This document shows, one piece after another, positions 1 to 7,589 of a stretch of 42,096 bases of DNA. How positions within the stretch are numbered: the stretch's first letter is position 1; each line of letters begins with the position of its first letter. A program made the position numbers and the translations under genes. Source of the DNA: an uncultured Lachnospiraceae bacterium (GTDB taxonomy: Bacteria > Bacillota > Clostridia > Lachnospirales > Lachnospiraceae); NCBI GenBank assembly GCA_902788645.1, contig CADAKW010000040.1, positions 1 to 42,096 on the forward strand. Direction: 5' to 3'. The notes below the pieces were generated by a model, which was not told the DNA's origin, ran no database searches, and saw only the letters and a program-made list of their open reading frames with translations.

Positions 1-603
1 AATCGTATTATCTGTCATTTTAGTGGTTCATTATCATCTCATGTATTTTCTGGTCGGGAAGAGGCAGGAGCCTTGGGTATCTCGATGCATCCGATGTACG
101 CGTTCAGCGACAAATTCCATTCATACGAACAATTTCATACAGCGTATCTGACACTGGAGGGTGACCCGGAGGCTGTTGAAGTGATGAAGCCCATGTGGGA
201 AGAGCTTGGTCATCATGTGTTGACCTTAAAAGCACAGGACAAGATCAAATATCATGCGGCAGCAGCCATGGCGAGCAATGAAATGCTTGGTCTGATGCAG
301 GCAAGTCTTGATGTCCTGTCAGAATGTGGATTCTCCGAAGAGGATTCCATGGCGCTTCTCACGCCATTGGTACAGGGCAACATTGCTTCTATGCTGGAAA
401 AGGGATGCGTGAATGCGCTGACGGGACCGGTGGAACGCGGTGACGTGCAGACGGTTCAGAAGCATTTGCAGGCGCTGGAGGGCAGCGAGGCGGGAAAAAT
501 ATATCAGAGCCTTGGCTGTACTATGGTAGAGCTTGCCAAGCGGCGCAATCCGGATAGAGACTATGCACCGATCCGGACACTGTTTGAAAAGAACATGGAG
601 TAA
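1..603 (+). CDS. panG: DUF2520 / PanG-type ketopantoate reductase candidate, C-terminal part
   Basis: This is the 3' part of a gene whose start lies before the window; the frame is open from base 1 and ends with TAA at 601-603, giving 200 residues. The segment HFSGSLSS, followed by GISMHPMYAFSD, resembles the end of the Rossmann domain and the start of the helical DUF2520 domain of the COG5495 family. Members of this family have been shown to act as ketopantoate reductase (PanG) in Francisella and a few Firmicutes. Ketopantoate reductase makes pantoate from the PanB product, and panB follows directly. No classical panE is visible in the window, which fits this role. The NADP-binding N-terminus is outside the window, so the assignment depends on the family and the neighbours. 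Confidence 0.7.
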   Translation, partial: NRIICHFSGSLSSHVFSGREEAGALGISMHPMYAFSDKFHSYEQFHTAYLTLEGDPEAVEVMKPMWEELGHHVLTLKAQDKIKYHAAAAMASNEMLGLMQASLDVLSECGFSEEDSMALLTPLVQGNIASMLEKGCVNALTGPVERGDVQTVQKHLQALEGSEAGKIYQSLGCTMVELAKRRNPDRDYAPIRTLFEKNME

Positions 604-626
604 GAGCTTTTAGAGACCACATCCAT

Positions 627-646
627 CTGTCCGTAAAATGGAACAG
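627..646. promoter_or_regulatory. 20-bp palindromic element upstream of panB (copy A)
   Basis: CTGTCCGTAAAATGGAACAG is an imperfect palindrome of the form TGTCC-N8-GGACA. Related copies lie upstream of panC and coaBC. It could be an operator for a regulator of the cluster, or an RNA hairpin. I do not recognise a known family for it. Confidence 0.5.
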
Positions 647-715
647 AACAGAAATCGTTACCGGTTATATACAGGTGTACCGGTGACAGGAAATGCGACT
701 ATCGAAAGGATAGCG

Positions 716-842
716 GATATTCAGAAAGGCTGGTAATCAAATGAAAAACACAGTACAAACATGGAGACAGGCAAAACAGATATTCAGAAAGGCTGGTAAT
801 CAAATGAAAAACACAGTACAAACATGGAGACAGGCAAAACAG
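716..842 (+). repeat. 63-bp in-frame tandem duplication over the panB start
   Basis: A segment of 64 bases starting at 716 recurs perfectly at 779 (period 63). Each copy carries the same ribosome binding region, the ATG start and the first 13 codons of panB. Because 63 is a multiple of three, the frame stays open through both copies and adds 21 residues. Confidence 0.95.
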
Positions 843-1625
843 GACGGCGTAAAGATCGCAATGCTCACCGCATACGATTACTCTACGGCAAAGCTGGAGG
901 ACGAGGCAGGGGTTAACGGGATCCTGGTAGGAGATTCCCTTGGAAATGTGATCCTTGGATATGAGGATACGCTTTCTGTGACCATGGAGGATATGATCCA
1001 TCACGGCGCTGCTGTTTCCCGCGGAGCCAAAAACGCACTTGTGATGATCGATATGCCATTTATGTCATATCAGACATCTGTTTATGATGCGGTGGTCAAT
1101 GCAGGACGCCTGATGAAGGAAGGGCGTGGCAATGCGGTAAAGCTGGAGGGTGGCAAGGAAGTCTGCCCGCAGATCAAAGCTATCGTGGACGCAGGAATCC
1201 CGGTATGTGCCCATCTGGGACTGACACCACAGCATGTCAATGCATTTGGCGGCAATAAGGTACAGGGAAAGAGCACAGAGGCTGCCCAGAGTATCATTGA
1301 TGCTGCACTTGCCGTACAGGAAGCAGGAGCCTTTGCGGTTGTTCTGGAATGTATTCCGGCGAAGCTCGCACAGATCATCACGGACAAGCTGGAAATTCCG
1401 ACGATCGGTATCGGTGCCGGTGTGGGCTGCGATGGACAGATCCTGGTATATCAGGATATGCTTGGAATGTTCTCGGATTATTCTCCAAAGTTTGTAAAAA
1501 GGTTTGCTGAGGTCGGAGAGGTCATGAAGGAAGGCTTTGCCAAGTACATAAAGGAAGTACAGGAAAGCACTTATCCGGCTGAGGAACATACTTTTAAGAT
1601 AGATGATGACGTATTGGACTTTTAA
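741..1625 (+). CDS. panB: 3-methyl-2-oxobutanoate hydroxymethyltransferase
   Basis: PanB transfers a hydroxymethyl group from 5,10-methylenetetrahydrofolate to 2-ketoisovalerate, the first committed step of pantothenate synthesis, in the cytoplasm. The family landmarks are present: [18 protein letters not shown] (metal-binding Asp region), [15 protein letters not shown] and IGIGAG. The N-terminal 21 residues repeat the next 13 plus a short joint because of a 63-bp duplication. Homologues begin at the second ATG (804), which would give 273 residues, and both ATGs have the same upstream sequence, so either could be used. At the 3' end a 28-bp duplication brings in a stop at 1623; the second copy reads on to DKLY, which was probably the original end, so about three residues are replaced. 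The catalytic core is intact. The gene lies between the DUF2520 gene and panC. Confidence 0.93.
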   Translation: MKNTVQTWRQAKQIFRKAGNQMKNTVQTWRQAKQDGVKIAMLTAYDYSTAKLEDEAGVNGILVGDSLGNVILGYEDTLSVTMEDMIHHGAAVSRGAKNALVMIDMPFMSYQTSVYDAVVNAGRLMKEGRGNAVKLEGGKEVCPQIKAIVDAGIPVCAHLGLTPQHVNAFGGNKVQGKSTEAAQSIIDAALAVQEAGAFAVVLECIPAKLAQIITDKLEIPTIGIGAGVGCDGQILVYQDMLGMFSDYSPKFVKRFAEVGEVMKEGFAKYIKEVQESTYPAEEHTFKIDDDVLDF

Positions 1626-1646
1626 GATAGATGATGACGTATTGGA
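1591..1646 (+). repeat. 28-bp tandem duplication at the panB 3' end
   Basis: Bases 1591-1618 are repeated exactly at 1619-1646. Since 28 is not a multiple of three, the second copy is read out of frame and places a TAA at 1623-1625. The in-frame ending of the unduplicated gene would be VLDKLY followed by TGA. Confidence 0.95.
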
Positions 1647-1666
1647 TAAGCTGTATTGATTAAATG

Positions 1667-1703
1667 ATGTCCGATATATAGGATAGTCCGAAATATCGGA
1701 CAG
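1667..1703. promoter_or_regulatory. Two overlapping 20-bp palindromic elements upstream of panC (copies D and B)
   Basis: Copy D (1667-1686) is ATGTCCGATATATAGGATAG and copy B (1684-1703) is TAGTCCGAAATATCGGACAG. They are offset by 17 bp and overlap by three bases. Both follow the TGTCC-N8-GGACA pattern seen upstream of panB and coaBC. A tandem operator is the simplest reading; an RNA hairpin is the alternative. Confidence 0.5.
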
Positions 1704-1765
1704 AAGATCAGACGTTTCGGAAATTTTAGTCGATGATATGACAGCGTGAAAGGAAGTAAGATAAA

Positions 1766-2575
1766 ATGAAAATTGTAAATACAGTAGCAGAGGTAAGAGA
1801 GCAGGTAAAAGAATGGAGAAAGCAGGGGCTGACCGTAGGCTTGGTGCCAACCATGGGATATCTCCATGAAGGACACAAAAGTCTGATTGACCGTGCCGTA
1901 GCAGACAATGACCGCGTGGTTGTCAGTAGCGAGGATCTGGAAAGCTATCCAAGAGATATGGACAGGGATGCCGCTCTCTGTGAGGATGCAGGAGCAAGCC
2001 TGATCTTCCATCCGGAGCCAGCGGAAATGTATCATGATGATTTCTCAAGTTTTGTGGATATGAGCACATTGACAGGCGGTCTTTGTGGAAAGACAAGACC
2101 GATTCATTTCCGTGGAGTTTGTACCGTGGTTTCCAAGCTTTTTAATATTGTGACACCGGACAGGGCATATTTCGGACAGAAGGATGCCCAGCAGCTGGCA
2201 GTGATCCGTCATATGGTATCGGATCTCAACTTTGGCATTGAGATCGTGGGCTGCCCGATCATCCGCGAGGAGGACGGTCTGGCCAAAAGCTCCAGAAATA
2301 CTTACCTCAGCCCGGAGGAGAGAAAAGCGGCTCTCGTATTATCGCGCTCTTTGAAGCTTGGTAAGAAGCTGATCGAAGATGGCGAGAAGGATGCCAAGAA
2401 GGTGATCGCAGCCATTCGTGCAGAGATCGAGAAGGAGCCTCTGGCAAAGATTGATTATGTGGAGATCGTAGACTGGAATACTCTGGAACCGGTAGAGAGC
2501 ACGGAGGGAGAAATCCTGACAGCAATGGCGGTTTACATCGGCAAAACAAGACTGATCGATAACTTTATTAAGTAA
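1766..2575 (+). CDS. panC: Pantothenate synthetase with an internal deletion
   Basis: PanC joins pantoate and beta-alanine with ATP through a pantoyl-adenylate. The ATP site motif [11 protein letters not shown] is present near residue 27, as are [16 protein letters not shown] and the KSSRNTYLS motif with its conserved Ser and Arg. The stretch after NDRVVVS (residue 54) jumps directly to [10 protein letters not shown]. In the family about ten more residues lie here, of the form IFVNPTQFGP; its Gln binds pantoate. The reading frame is kept, so the product of 269 residues is slightly short and probably poor or inactive as an enzyme. The start ATG follows GGAAGTAAG. panD follows after a gap of 19 bases, with its ribosome binding site in the gap. 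Either the gene is decaying or the sequence has an error here. Confidence 0.9.
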   Translation: MKIVNTVAEVREQVKEWRKQGLTVGLVPTMGYLHEGHKSLIDRAVADNDRVVVSSEDLESYPRDMDRDAALCEDAGASLIFHPEPAEMYHDDFSSFVDMSTLTGGLCGKTRPIHFRGVCTVVSKLFNIVTPDRAYFGQKDAQQLAVIRHMVSDLNFGIEIVGCPIIREEDGLAKSSRNTYLSPEERKAALVLSRSLKLGKKLIEDGEKDAKKVIAAIRAEIEKEPLAKIDYVEIVDWNTLEPVESTEGEILTAMAVYIGKTRLIDNFIK

Positions 2576-2594
2576 TAAAAGGAGATTGAACAAC

Positions 2595-2978
2595 ATGCAG
2601 ATTACAATGTTAAAGGGCAAGATCCATCGTGCCGTGGTACAGCAGGCGGAGCTTAATTATGTGGGAAGTATTACTGTGGATCCGGAGCTGATGGAGCAGG
2701 CAGGGATTCTGGAATATGAGCTGGTACAGATCGTTGATGTGGAAAACGGCAACCGCTTCGAGACATATACCATTGCCGGAGAGCCGGGCAGCGGTATGAT
2801 CTGCCTGAACGGGGCAGCGGCAAGACAGGCGCAGGTAGGAGATCATGTGATCATCATGTGCTATTGCCAGATGACACCGGAGGAGGCAAAGGATCACAAG
2901 CCGAAGGTAGTTTTTGTGGATGAAGAAAATCACATCAGCCGTGTGACAAATTATGAAAAGCACGGACAGTTGTCGTAA
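2595..2978 (+). CDS. panD: Aspartate 1-decarboxylase (pyruvoyl enzyme)
   Basis: PanD decarboxylates L-aspartate to beta-alanine, the second substrate of PanC. The proenzyme cuts itself between Gly24 and Ser25 to form a pyruvoyl group; with the ATG at 2595 the sequence YVGSITVD puts Gly and Ser exactly at 24 and 25. That start also has GGAG ten bases upstream, whereas a TTG at 2586 would be too close. Other family marks are KIHRAVV, the NGAAA motif and VVFVDEEN. The length of 127 residues is normal. No damage is seen, in contrast with panB and panC. Confidence 0.96.
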   Translation: MQITMLKGKIHRAVVQQAELNYVGSITVDPELMEQAGILEYELVQIVDVENGNRFETYTIAGEPGSGMICLNGAAARQAQVGDHVIIMCYCQMTPEEAKDHKPKVVFVDEENHISRVTNYEKHGQLS

Positions 2979-3023
2979 GGCTGAAATGATCTGATAGAGG
3001 TGTCGTATTTATATCACAACAAA

Positions 3024-3043
3024 CTGTCCTAAAAATAGGACAG
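3024..3043. promoter_or_regulatory. 20-bp perfect palindrome upstream of coaBC (copy C)
   Basis: CTGTCCTAAAAATAGGACAG has perfect 8-base arms around AAAA. It is the most symmetrical of the four related copies in this cluster and ends 24 bases before the coaBC start. No T-run follows, so it is not a typical terminator. Confidence 0.55.
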
Positions 3044-3067
3044 ATCATACAGCAAGGAGAAATGGAC

Positions 3068-4264
3068 ATGTTAAAGGGAAAAACAATCGTACTGGGTGTG
3101 ACAGGCAGCATTGCCGCTTATAAAATTGCAAATCTCGCAAGTATGCTGGTAAAGCTTCATGCAGATGTGCAGGTGCTTATGACGCAGAATGCCACCAATT
3201 TTATTCATCCAACGACATTTGAGACGCTGACAAGCCACAAGTGTCTGATCGATACATTTGACCGCAATTTTCAGTATAGTGTAGAGCATGTGGCTCTGGC
3301 AAAACAGGCGGATGTGGTGTTGATCGCACCGGCCTCTGCCAATGTGATCGGCAAGCTTGCCAATGGCATTGCGGATGATATGCTGACTACAACAGTTATG
3401 GCATGCCGCTGCAAAAAGATCATTTCTCCGGCGATGAATACAGCCATGTATGAGAATCCGATCGTTCAGGACAATCTTAAAAAATTAAAACATTACGGGA
3501 TGGAGATCATCGAACCGGCAGTCGGTTTGCTGGCATGTCATGACGTCGGAGCCGGAAAGCTGCCGTCCGAGGATATCCTGTTACAGTATATTTTGAAAGA
3601 AGCAGCCTGTGAGAAAACCATGGCAGGTAAGCGGGTTCTTGTAACAGCAGGTCCTACGGTGGAAGCGATCGATCCGGTTCGTTATATCACCAATCATTCC
3701 ACCGGAAAGATGGGATATGCTATCGCGCGGGAGGCAATGCTCCGGGGTGCACAGGTAACACTGGTGACTGGCCCTGTTGCGATCGATCCACCGATGTTTG
3801 TGGATGTGGTACCGGTGACAAGTGCGGCAGATATGTTCGACGCCGTGACCAGCCGGGCACAGGAGCAGGATATCATTATCAAGGCGGCTGCGGTTGCGGA
3901 TTATACGCCTGTCACCACAGCAACCGAAAAGATCAAAAAGAAGGATGGGGATAACGCCATTGCACTGACTCGTACGAAGGATATTCTCGGATGGCTGGGA
4001 GAGCACCGCAGAGAGGGACAGTTCCTTTGTGGCTTCTCTATGGAAACACAGAATATGCTGGAAAACTCCCGTCAGAAGCTGACGAAAAAGAACGTAGACA
4101 TGATCGTTGCCAATAATCTCAAGGTGCAGGGGGCCGGATTTGGCGGTGACACCAATGTGGTGACGTTGATCACAGCAGACGGTGCCACAGAGCTGCCACT
4201 GCAGTCCAAAGAGGAAGTGGCAGGAAAGCTGTTGGAAGAGATTATGGGGAAAATGCAGGGGTGA
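3068..4264 (+). CDS. coaBC: Bifunctional phosphopantothenoylcysteine decarboxylase / phosphopantothenate-cysteine ligase
   Basis: CoaBC carries out the second and third steps from pantothenate to CoA: ligation of cysteine to 4'-phosphopantothenate, then FMN-dependent decarboxylation. The N-terminal CoaC half shows GVTGSIAAYK, the active-site His in VEHVALAK, PAMNTAMYENP and the GLLACHDVGAGKLP loop with its catalytic Cys. The C-terminal CoaB half starts near residue 185 with VLVTAGPT and has NHSTGKMG and the KIKKK lysines. The ATG at 3068 has AAGGAGA at a good distance; an in-frame ATG at 3062 is too close. The length of 398 residues is normal. A salvage route would still need this enzyme even if panB and panC are broken. 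Confidence 0.96.
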   Translation: MLKGKTIVLGVTGSIAAYKIANLASMLVKLHADVQVLMTQNATNFIHPTTFETLTSHKCLIDTFDRNFQYSVEHVALAKQADVVLIAPASANVIGKLANGIADDMLTTTVMACRCKKIISPAMNTAMYENPIVQDNLKKLKHYGMEIIEPAVGLLACHDVGAGKLPSEDILLQYILKEAACEKTMAGKRVLVTAGPTVEAIDPVRYITNHSTGKMGYAIAREAMLRGAQVTLVTGPVAIDPPMFVDVVPVTSAADMFDAVTSRAQEQDIIIKAAAVADYTPVTTATEKIKKKDGDNAIALTRTKDILGWLGEHRREGQFLCGFSMETQNMLENSRQKLTKKNVDMIVANNLKVQGAGFGGDTNVVTLITADGATELPLQSKEEVAGKLLEEIMGKMQG

Positions 4265-4368
4265 CAAAAACAAAAGTAAATATTAAAATAGAATTAGGCT
4301 GGGTAATTACGAAACAGCCTTTTGAAGGGGAAAGTGTATTTAAGGTTTATTTGTATGAGGGGGAGCGT

Positions 4369-5100
4369 ATGAAAAAGTGGAAAAAATATGCATGTATTGG
4401 ATGTCTTTTTGTTTTTGCAATATGTGTCATTGTCATAGTTGATCATAAGAAAACCAAATCGCCGGTTCAGGACAAAACAACTACGGATGTGAGGAAAGAT
4501 TATGACATTTTGAGAGCCGGTGAACTGGATATGAACCGGGTGACGGATCAATATCTTTTATCGGTGGAGGACTTACTGGAAAATGGATCGGAGGGTGAAC
4601 AGGTAAAAGAAATGATACGATCTGTCGGCGGCCTGTTAGAGCATAAGAAAACAGGCAGATTATATGTATCAAAGCAACCGGTTTATTTCTGGGATGCAGG
4701 ACAGAGCCAGGTATATGAAAAGCAGGTTCTGTTGATGGTCTTTGATGAGTCCCTGTCCAGGATAGGATGCTGCAAGCTTCAGATGGATTATGACAGCTCA
4801 GGAAAAAAACGTACTGTTTCAGATAATGAGGGGTCGGTGTATCAGGACGCAAAATATTTATTGAAAGATAAATCGCAGGAATTTGCATATGTGAGTGTGG
4901 AATCAGACAAGACGCCTTTTTGGAGAGAGGATCTTCTGATGGATGACAAGAGCAGCATCGTGACAGGAACCGGTGGATGGGGCAGTTTTTCAGTGACTGC
5001 GAAGGGAGATTATTTTGGAGCGCTCAGGAAGGTCGAGGGTATGACGTTTTCTTATAACAGTCTGACAAAGAAGCAGAATCTGATCGAAATAGAATGGTAG
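4369..5100 (+). CDS. Membrane-anchored protein of unknown function
   Basis: I do not recognise this protein of 243 residues. It starts with a short Lys/Trp-rich tail and one membrane segment (about residues 5-26, rich in Ile, Val, Phe and Cys), so the rest probably lies outside the cell. The remainder is hydrophilic and mixed, with a Gly-rich stretch GTGGWGSFSV close to the end that looks like a beta-rich domain. There is no lipobox of the usual kind. The ATG at 4369 has GAGGGGGAG upstream; a GTG at 4261 overlapping the coaBC stop is open but has no good binding site and would place a long hydrophilic stretch before the membrane segment. The leading 100 bases are AT-rich, unlike the coaBC coding sequence. 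Confidence 0.75.
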   Translation: MKKWKKYACIGCLFVFAICVIVIVDHKKTKSPVQDKTTTDVRKDYDILRAGELDMNRVTDQYLLSVEDLLENGSEGEQVKEMIRSVGGLLEHKKTGRLYVSKQPVYFWDAGQSQVYEKQVLLMVFDESLSRIGCCKLQMDYDSSGKKRTVSDNEGSVYQDAKYLLKDKSQEFAYVSVESDKTPFWREDLLMDDKSSIVTGTGGWGSFSVTAKGDYFGALRKVEGMTFSYNSLTKKQNLIEIEW

Positions 5101-5143
5101 CTCCGGAAAATACCGGAAAGGATATTGGTTGAGGAGAAGCAGT

Positions 5144-5173
5144 ATGGACCGGTTCAGGGAGGAGATGTATTAA
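5144..5173 (+). other. Micro-ORF of nine codons with a good ribosome binding site
   Basis: GAGGAGAAGCAGT precedes an ATG that reads MDRFREEMY and then stops. It lies between the unknown membrane protein and the end of truA. It may be a leftover of a lost gene; no function can be given. Confidence 0.2.
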
Positions 5174-5176
5174 TGC

Positions 5177-5935
5177 CTAATACTTTACCTCCACCAGAAA
5201 CAGTCCCTGAGCCGGTGCGGTAAATCCTGCCTCCCGGCGGTCAAGTGACTGCAGGATGCGGGGAATATCCCCTGCGGAGCGTTTGCCGCTTCCCACTTCA
5301 AGCAGTGTTCCGGTCAGGATACGCACCATATGATATAAAAATCCATTGCCGTAGAAATCCAGAGTGATCCGGTCGTTATCGTTTGCGATCCGGATATCCC
5401 GGATGGTACGGACAGTGGATTTTTTCATGTGGCGGTTATCACAGAAGCTTTTAAAATCATGTTCCCCTGTCAGATATGCGGCTGCTTTTTTCATCTCTGC
5501 AATATCATAAGAAATGCGTGGCTCATATTCCGCCGGGATCCTGGCTGCATAGCGGCGTTCAAATACATTTGGCACTACTGCATTGTCGATCACATAGCGG
5601 TAGTGCTTTTCCTTTGCATTGAGTCTGGCATGGAAACGGACCGGGGCTTCCTCTGCCGAAATGACGCGGATATCCATGGGAAGGGCATGATTAAAATAAT
5701 CCCGGACATAATCGGTATCGGCAAATATTTTCTCACTGCGGAAATTTGCCACCTGTCCCAAAGCATGGACACCGGCATCTGTCCGGCCGGAGCCGTTGAC
5801 ATCGGTTGGTGTACCGGTGAGCTTCCGGGCAATAGTTTCCAGCTTTGCCTGTATGGTATTGTCTGTATTTCCCTGCTTCTGCCAGCCGCTGTAACGGGTG
5901 CCATCGTACTGCAGGATGAGTTTATAATTATTCAT
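5177..5935 (-). CDS. truA: tRNA pseudouridine(38-40) synthase
   Basis: TruA converts uridines 38 to 40 in the anticodon arm of many tRNAs to pseudouridine. The catalytic Asp is Asp53 in GSGRTDAGVHA, and the start LQYDGTRYSGWQKQ is typical. Other marks are VRFHAR, the FLYHMVRI motif and VGSGKR. The ATG at 5935 is chosen because an AGG lies just upstream of it; an ATG four codons earlier contains that AGG and would lack its own site. The product has 252 residues, normal for the family. It is transcribed away from the alcohol dehydrogenase gene from its own predicted promoter. No clear terminator is seen in the 76 bases after its stop. Confidence 0.96.
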   Translation of the reverse strand: MNNYKLILQYDGTRYSGWQKQGNTDNTIQAKLETIARKLTGTPTDVNGSGRTDAGVHALGQVANFRSEKIFADTDYVRDYFNHALPMDIRVISAEEAPVRFHARLNAKEKHYRYVIDNAVVPNVFERRYAARIPAEYEPRISYDIAEMKKAAAYLTGEHDFKSFCDNRHMKKSTVRTIRDIRIANDNDRITLDFYGNGFLYHMVRILTGTLLEVGSGKRSAGDIPRILQSLDRREAGFTAPAQGLFLVEVKY

Positions 5936-5981
5936 AGTAATCCTCATTTCCGGATGGATCTAAAATTGTTTCATGCCACAT

Positions 5982-6010
5982 ATTCTATCAGAATATATTT
6001 CACGATTCAA
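5982..6010 (-). promoter_or_regulatory. Predicted sigma-A promoter of truA
   Basis: On the minus strand TTGAAT (6005-6010) is followed after 17 bases by TAGAAT (5982-5987). Spacing and position, 47 bases before the truA ATG, are suitable. Confidence 0.6.
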
Positions 6011-6076
6011 GGAAGTTTACTCCATAAAGCTGGTCATATCTTTATAAATCTTTCATATATTTCCATAGATTCTCTG

Positions 6077-6105
6077 TTGATGAAATATCTCATCAGGTGT
6101 AAAAT
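6077..6105 (+). promoter_or_regulatory. Predicted sigma-A promoter of the alcohol dehydrogenase
   Basis: TTGATG (6077-6082), 17 bases, TAAAAT (6100-6105). Transcription would start near 6112 and leave a leader of about 65 bases that contains a perfect palindrome. Confidence 0.6.
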
Positions 6106-6132
6106 AGAGTCATCAAATTGTACGACAAATCG

Positions 6133-6148
6133 ATTACATCGATGTAAT
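6133..6148. promoter_or_regulatory. Perfect 16-bp palindrome, operator candidate
   Basis: ATTACATCGATGTAAT reads the same on both strands. It lies between the predicted promoter and the ribosome binding site of the alcohol dehydrogenase gene, a usual place for a repressor site. The regulator is unknown; it does not match the Rex consensus. Confidence 0.45.
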
Positions 6149-6176
6149 TGTCAGATTTTAAAGGAGGTAAATGATT

Positions 6177-7394
6177 ATGGCAAGGTTTACGTTACCAAGA
6201 GATTTGTATCATGGCAAGGGGGCGCTGGAGGCTCTGAAGGATTTTGAAGGAAAGAAAGCGATCATCTGCGTGGGCGGTGGCTCTATGAAGAGAAACGGTT
6301 TTCTGGACAAGGCGATTGGTTACCTGAAGGAAGCAGGTATGGAGGTTGATCTGATCGAGGGCATTGAACCCGATCCGTCCGTAGATACGGTTATGAAGGG
6401 TGCAGCGAAGATGCAGGAGTTTCAGCCGGACTGGATTGTTGCTATGGGTGGAGGTTCACCGATCGATGCTGCCAAGGCAATGTGGATCAAGTATGAGTAC
6501 CCGGATGTAACCTTTGAGGATATGTGCAAGGTGTTCGGTCTGCCGAAGCTTCGTACCAAGGCAAAGTTCTGCGCAATCTCATCTACATCAGGAACGGCAA
6601 CCGAGGTGACGGCATTTTCTATCATTACGGACTATGAGAAGGGAATCAAATACCCAATCGCTGATTTTGAGATCACACCGGATGTTGCGATCGTGGATCC
6701 GGAGCTTGCGGAGACGATGCCGAAGAAGTTGGTGGCACATACCGGTATGGATGCCATGACTCATGCAATCGAGGCATATGTTTCCACGGCAAACTGTGAT
6801 TATACGGATCCTCTTGCTCTTCATGCGATCAAGATGATCCAGAGAGATCTCGTTGGTTCCTATGAGGGAGACATGGAGAAGAGAGACAGCATGCACAATG
6901 CACAGTGTCTTGCCGGTATGGCATTTTCCAATGCACTTCTTGGTATCGTACATTCCATGGCGCACAAGACAGGAGCTGCCTTTGCTGATTATGGCGCACA
7001 TATTATCCACGGCGCAGCCAATGCCATGTATCTGCCAAAGGTTATTGCGTTTAACGCAAAGGATCCGACAGCGAAGGAGCGTTATGGAGAAATCGCAGAT
7101 TTCATGAAGCTTGGAGGCAGTAATGATGATGAAAAGGTAGAGCTTCTGATCAAATATCTTCGCGGTATGAATGATGCTTTAAATATCCCACATTGTATCA
7201 AAAACTATGGTTCGGACAGTTATCCGACAGAGGAAGGGTTTGTTCCGGAGAATGTATTCTTAGAGAGACTGCCGGAGATTGCAGCCAATGCGATCCTGGA
7301 TGCATGTACCGGTTCCAATCCACGTCAGCCATCCCAGGAAGAGATGGAAAAGCTGCTGAAATGCTGTTACTATGATACTGAAGTGGACTTCTGA
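6177..7394 (+). CDS. Iron-containing alcohol dehydrogenase
   Basis: A cytoplasmic group III NAD(P)-dependent alcohol dehydrogenase of 405 residues, of the kind that reduces acetaldehyde or butyraldehyde during fermentation. The coenzyme site shows GGGS twice, including MGGGSPIDAAKAM. The metal ligands are visible as Asp and His in TGMDAMTHAIEAY and two His in VHSMAHKTGAAF and HIIHGAANA. SSTSGTATEVT is also typical. AAGGAGG lies ten bases before the ATG at 6177; an ATG two codons earlier is too close to it. The exact substrate cannot be read from the sequence. A ferredoxin and a DUF1858 protein follow, which suggests a redox neighbourhood. Confidence 0.93.
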   Translation: MARFTLPRDLYHGKGALEALKDFEGKKAIICVGGGSMKRNGFLDKAIGYLKEAGMEVDLIEGIEPDPSVDTVMKGAAKMQEFQPDWIVAMGGGSPIDAAKAMWIKYEYPDVTFEDMCKVFGLPKLRTKAKFCAISSTSGTATEVTAFSIITDYEKGIKYPIADFEITPDVAIVDPELAETMPKKLVAHTGMDAMTHAIEAYVSTANCDYTDPLALHAIKMIQRDLVGSYEGDMEKRDSMHNAQCLAGMAFSNALLGIVHSMAHKTGAAFADYGAHIIHGAANAMYLPKVIAFNAKDPTAKERYGEIADFMKLGGSNDDEKVELLIKYLRGMNDALNIPHCIKNYGSDSYPTEEGFVPENVFLERLPEIAANAILDACTGSNPRQPSQEEMEKLLKCCYYDTEVDF

Positions 7395-7451
7395 TGTTCG
7401 ATCACTTTTCCATCTGAAAGTACCTTTTTATACTTTTCGGAGTCAATGCTT

Positions 7452-7548
7452 TTGACAGGATACAGACTTTAATGATAAATTTTCTCGATTAAGACAAATG
7501 AGAAAATTGAGTTAGTAAGGTTTTCCTCTTGTAAAAAAGAGAAAATTG
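7452..7548 (+). promoter_or_regulatory. Upstream region of the ferredoxin gene with inverted and repeated GAGAAAATT boxes
   Basis: TTGACA (7452-7457) with an AT-rich -10 region near 7474-7481 could be a promoter. AATTTTCTC (7478-7486) and GAGAAAATT (7500-7508) form a perfect inverted repeat overlapping the -10 end, and GAGAAAATTG recurs at 7539-7548, where it can pair with TTTTCCTCTT at 7521-7530. This may be an operator cluster or folded leader. Confidence 0.35.
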
Positions 7549-7589
7549 TATTAGAATGTGGTTATACTAAGAAAAGGAGGATTTTTAAA

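Noticed and set aside
699-1004. Minus-strand open frame with an internal protein repeat
   Set aside because: It is opposite panB; the repeat comes from the 63-bp duplication of the panB start.
1065-1850. Minus-strand open frame of 261 codons
   Set aside because: It lies opposite panB and panC, has no family resemblance and no binding site.
4261-4368. Extension of the unknown membrane protein to a GTG at 4261
   Set aside because: The ATG at 4369 has a good ribosome binding site and puts the membrane segment at the N-terminus; the GTG has no site.
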